Positions 63,535 through 64,000 of a stretch of DNA of 64,000 bases are shown here, one piece after another. Source of the DNA: CALRWV02 sp943371965 (GTDB lineage: Bacteria; Bacteroidota; JABWAT01); NCBI GenBank assembly GCA_943371965.1, contig CALRWV020000001.1, forward strand, positions 62,001-126,000, written 5' to 3'. Numbering within the stretch: the first letter of the stretch is position 1; each line of letters opens with the position of its first letter. The notes under the pieces were generated by a model. The model was not told the origin of the DNA, did no database searches, and was given only the letters and a program-made list of their open reading frames with translations. The position numbers and the translations under genes were made by a program.

Positions 63535-64000
63535 ATGAAAAAATTGGTGATCTTGGGTGCAGGTACAGGTGGTACAATGATGGCTAACAAGTTAGTCAAA
63601 AAATTGAACCGCAAGGAATGGGAAATAACAATAGTTGATCAGGATAACATACATCATTATCAACCAGGATATTTATTTATTCCATTTGGAATGTATGAAA
63701 CTAAAGATATTCTGAGAGACCGGAAAAAACTGGTTAGCAACGAAGTCAATTTTATACTTTCAAAAATTAATGCAGTTGATGCTGAAAATTCAAAAGTCAT
63801 TCTTGATAACGGAATTGAGCTGATTTATGACTTCCTGATTATAGCTTCCGGTGCAAGTCCAGTTCCAACAGAAACTGATGGATTAACCGGTGAAGGATGG
63901 TACAAAAATGCTTTCGATTTCTACACACTGGAAGGATCAATCCAACTTCAGAATTTTTTGAAAAAATGGAAGGGTGGAAAACTGGTTATCAATATTGTTG
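63535..64000 (+). CDS. SQR-like NAD(P)/FAD-dependent oxidoreductase, 3' end outside the window
   Basis: The frame is open to the end of the window; 155 residues are visible. The FAD-binding Rossmann motif is LVILGAGTGGTMMANKLV, followed by the HHYQPGYLFIPFG segment typical of sulfide:quinone reductase-like flavoproteins and IASGASPVPTETDGLTG. A GGAG is found about 6 nt before ATG 63535, which begins exactly at the conserved fold. Whether the cysteines of true sulfide oxidation are present cannot be seen because the gene is cut. Confidence 0.85.
   Translation, partial: MKKLVILGAGTGGTMMANKLVKKLNRKEWEITIVDQDNIHHYQPGYLFIPFGMYETKDILRDRKKLVSNEVNFILSKINAVDAENSKVILDNGIELIYDFLIIASGASPVPTETDGLTGEGWYKNAFDFYTLEGSIQLQNFLKKWKGGKLVINIV

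Noticed and set aside
1..64000. CRISPR array, prophage, insertion sequence or toxin-antitoxin locus
   Set aside because: No regular direct repeats with spacers, no transposase or phage structural gene and no typical antitoxin pair was seen. The YhcG gene alone does not make a mobile element.

Overview
The window looks like chromosomal DNA of an AT-rich bacterium from the Bacteroidota side of the FCB group. Four things point there. Several promoters match the Bacteroidota pattern (TTTG or ATTG, 18-20 bp, TAnnTTTG), for example ahead of the tRNA-Thr, prfB and alr. The ATP synthase beta subunit carries an insertion just before its FGQMNEPPGAR motif, of the kind I know from Bacteroidota. atpDC stands apart from any other ATP synthase genes. 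There are many exported proteins, lipoproteins and barrel-like proteins of Bacteroidota character. Against a typical Bacteroides-like lineage, many genes have clear Shine-Dalgarno sequences (rho, lysS, atpD, ridA, divIVA-like), so a deeper branch (Ignavibacteria- or Kapabacteria-like) remains possible. No phage, insertion sequence, CRISPR array or rRNA operon is visible, and nearly all genes lie on the + strand.

Layout. 1-6304: the 3' part of a GH113 glycosidase, methylmalonyl-CoA epimerase, a small unknown protein, uvrC, a CDF cation exporter, threonine aldolase and a RidA-family protein. 6305-8609: tRNA-Thr(CGT) followed by atpDC and a strong terminator. 8659-12948: sirtuin, a large TPR lipoprotein and folC. 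13076-15585: rho with its terminator, then prfB with the classical programmed +1 frameshift. 15604-17915 (- strand): a barrel-like protein and a ROK kinase. 18044-25667: alr, two unknown exported proteins flanking lysS, and a tandem pair of LolC/E-type permeases. 25762-36240: ispH, a PQQ-type sugar dehydrogenase, recG, a PAP2-phosphatase fusion, recN, a YhcG/DUF1016 nuclease containing two palindromes, and cysS. 36402-46049: a glycosyltransferase-like protein, a CBM20-esterase, dnaG, meaB, the relic of an anion transporter, a hemolysin III protein, mutY, two TPR proteins and a small FnIII-like protein. 46095-53000: a tightly packed pyrB - pseudo-dihydroorotase - D-2-hydroxyacid dehydrogenase - giant NtrY-like kinase operon. 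53002-57100 (- strand): a hybrid kinase whose sensor is a string of OB-fold-like repeats, preceded by an exported protein. 57161-64000: a YggS-type PLP protein, a DivIVA-like protein, purine nucleoside phosphorylase, two DUF3857/transglutaminase-like proteins (one with its catalytic residues lost), and the start of an SQR-like flavoprotein.

How the genes work together. Most are housekeeping: translation (lysS, cysS, prfB, tRNA-Thr), transcription termination (rho), replication and repair (dnaG, uvrC, recG, recN, mutY), energy (atpDC), folate, isoprenoid, cell wall and pyrimidine synthesis. Epimerase and MeaB together imply a B12-dependent methylmalonyl-CoA pathway, and the sirtuin has the Y-x-x-R signature of deacylases that remove succinyl or malonyl groups. 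The most unusual items are the OB-repeat hybrid kinase that meets the NtrY-like kinase tail to tail, the pyrB/pseudo-dihydroorotase pair inside a kinase operon, the active/inactive transglutaminase pair, and the in-frame palindromes in the YhcG gene. I did not find a clear-cut new multi-gene defence or mobile system.
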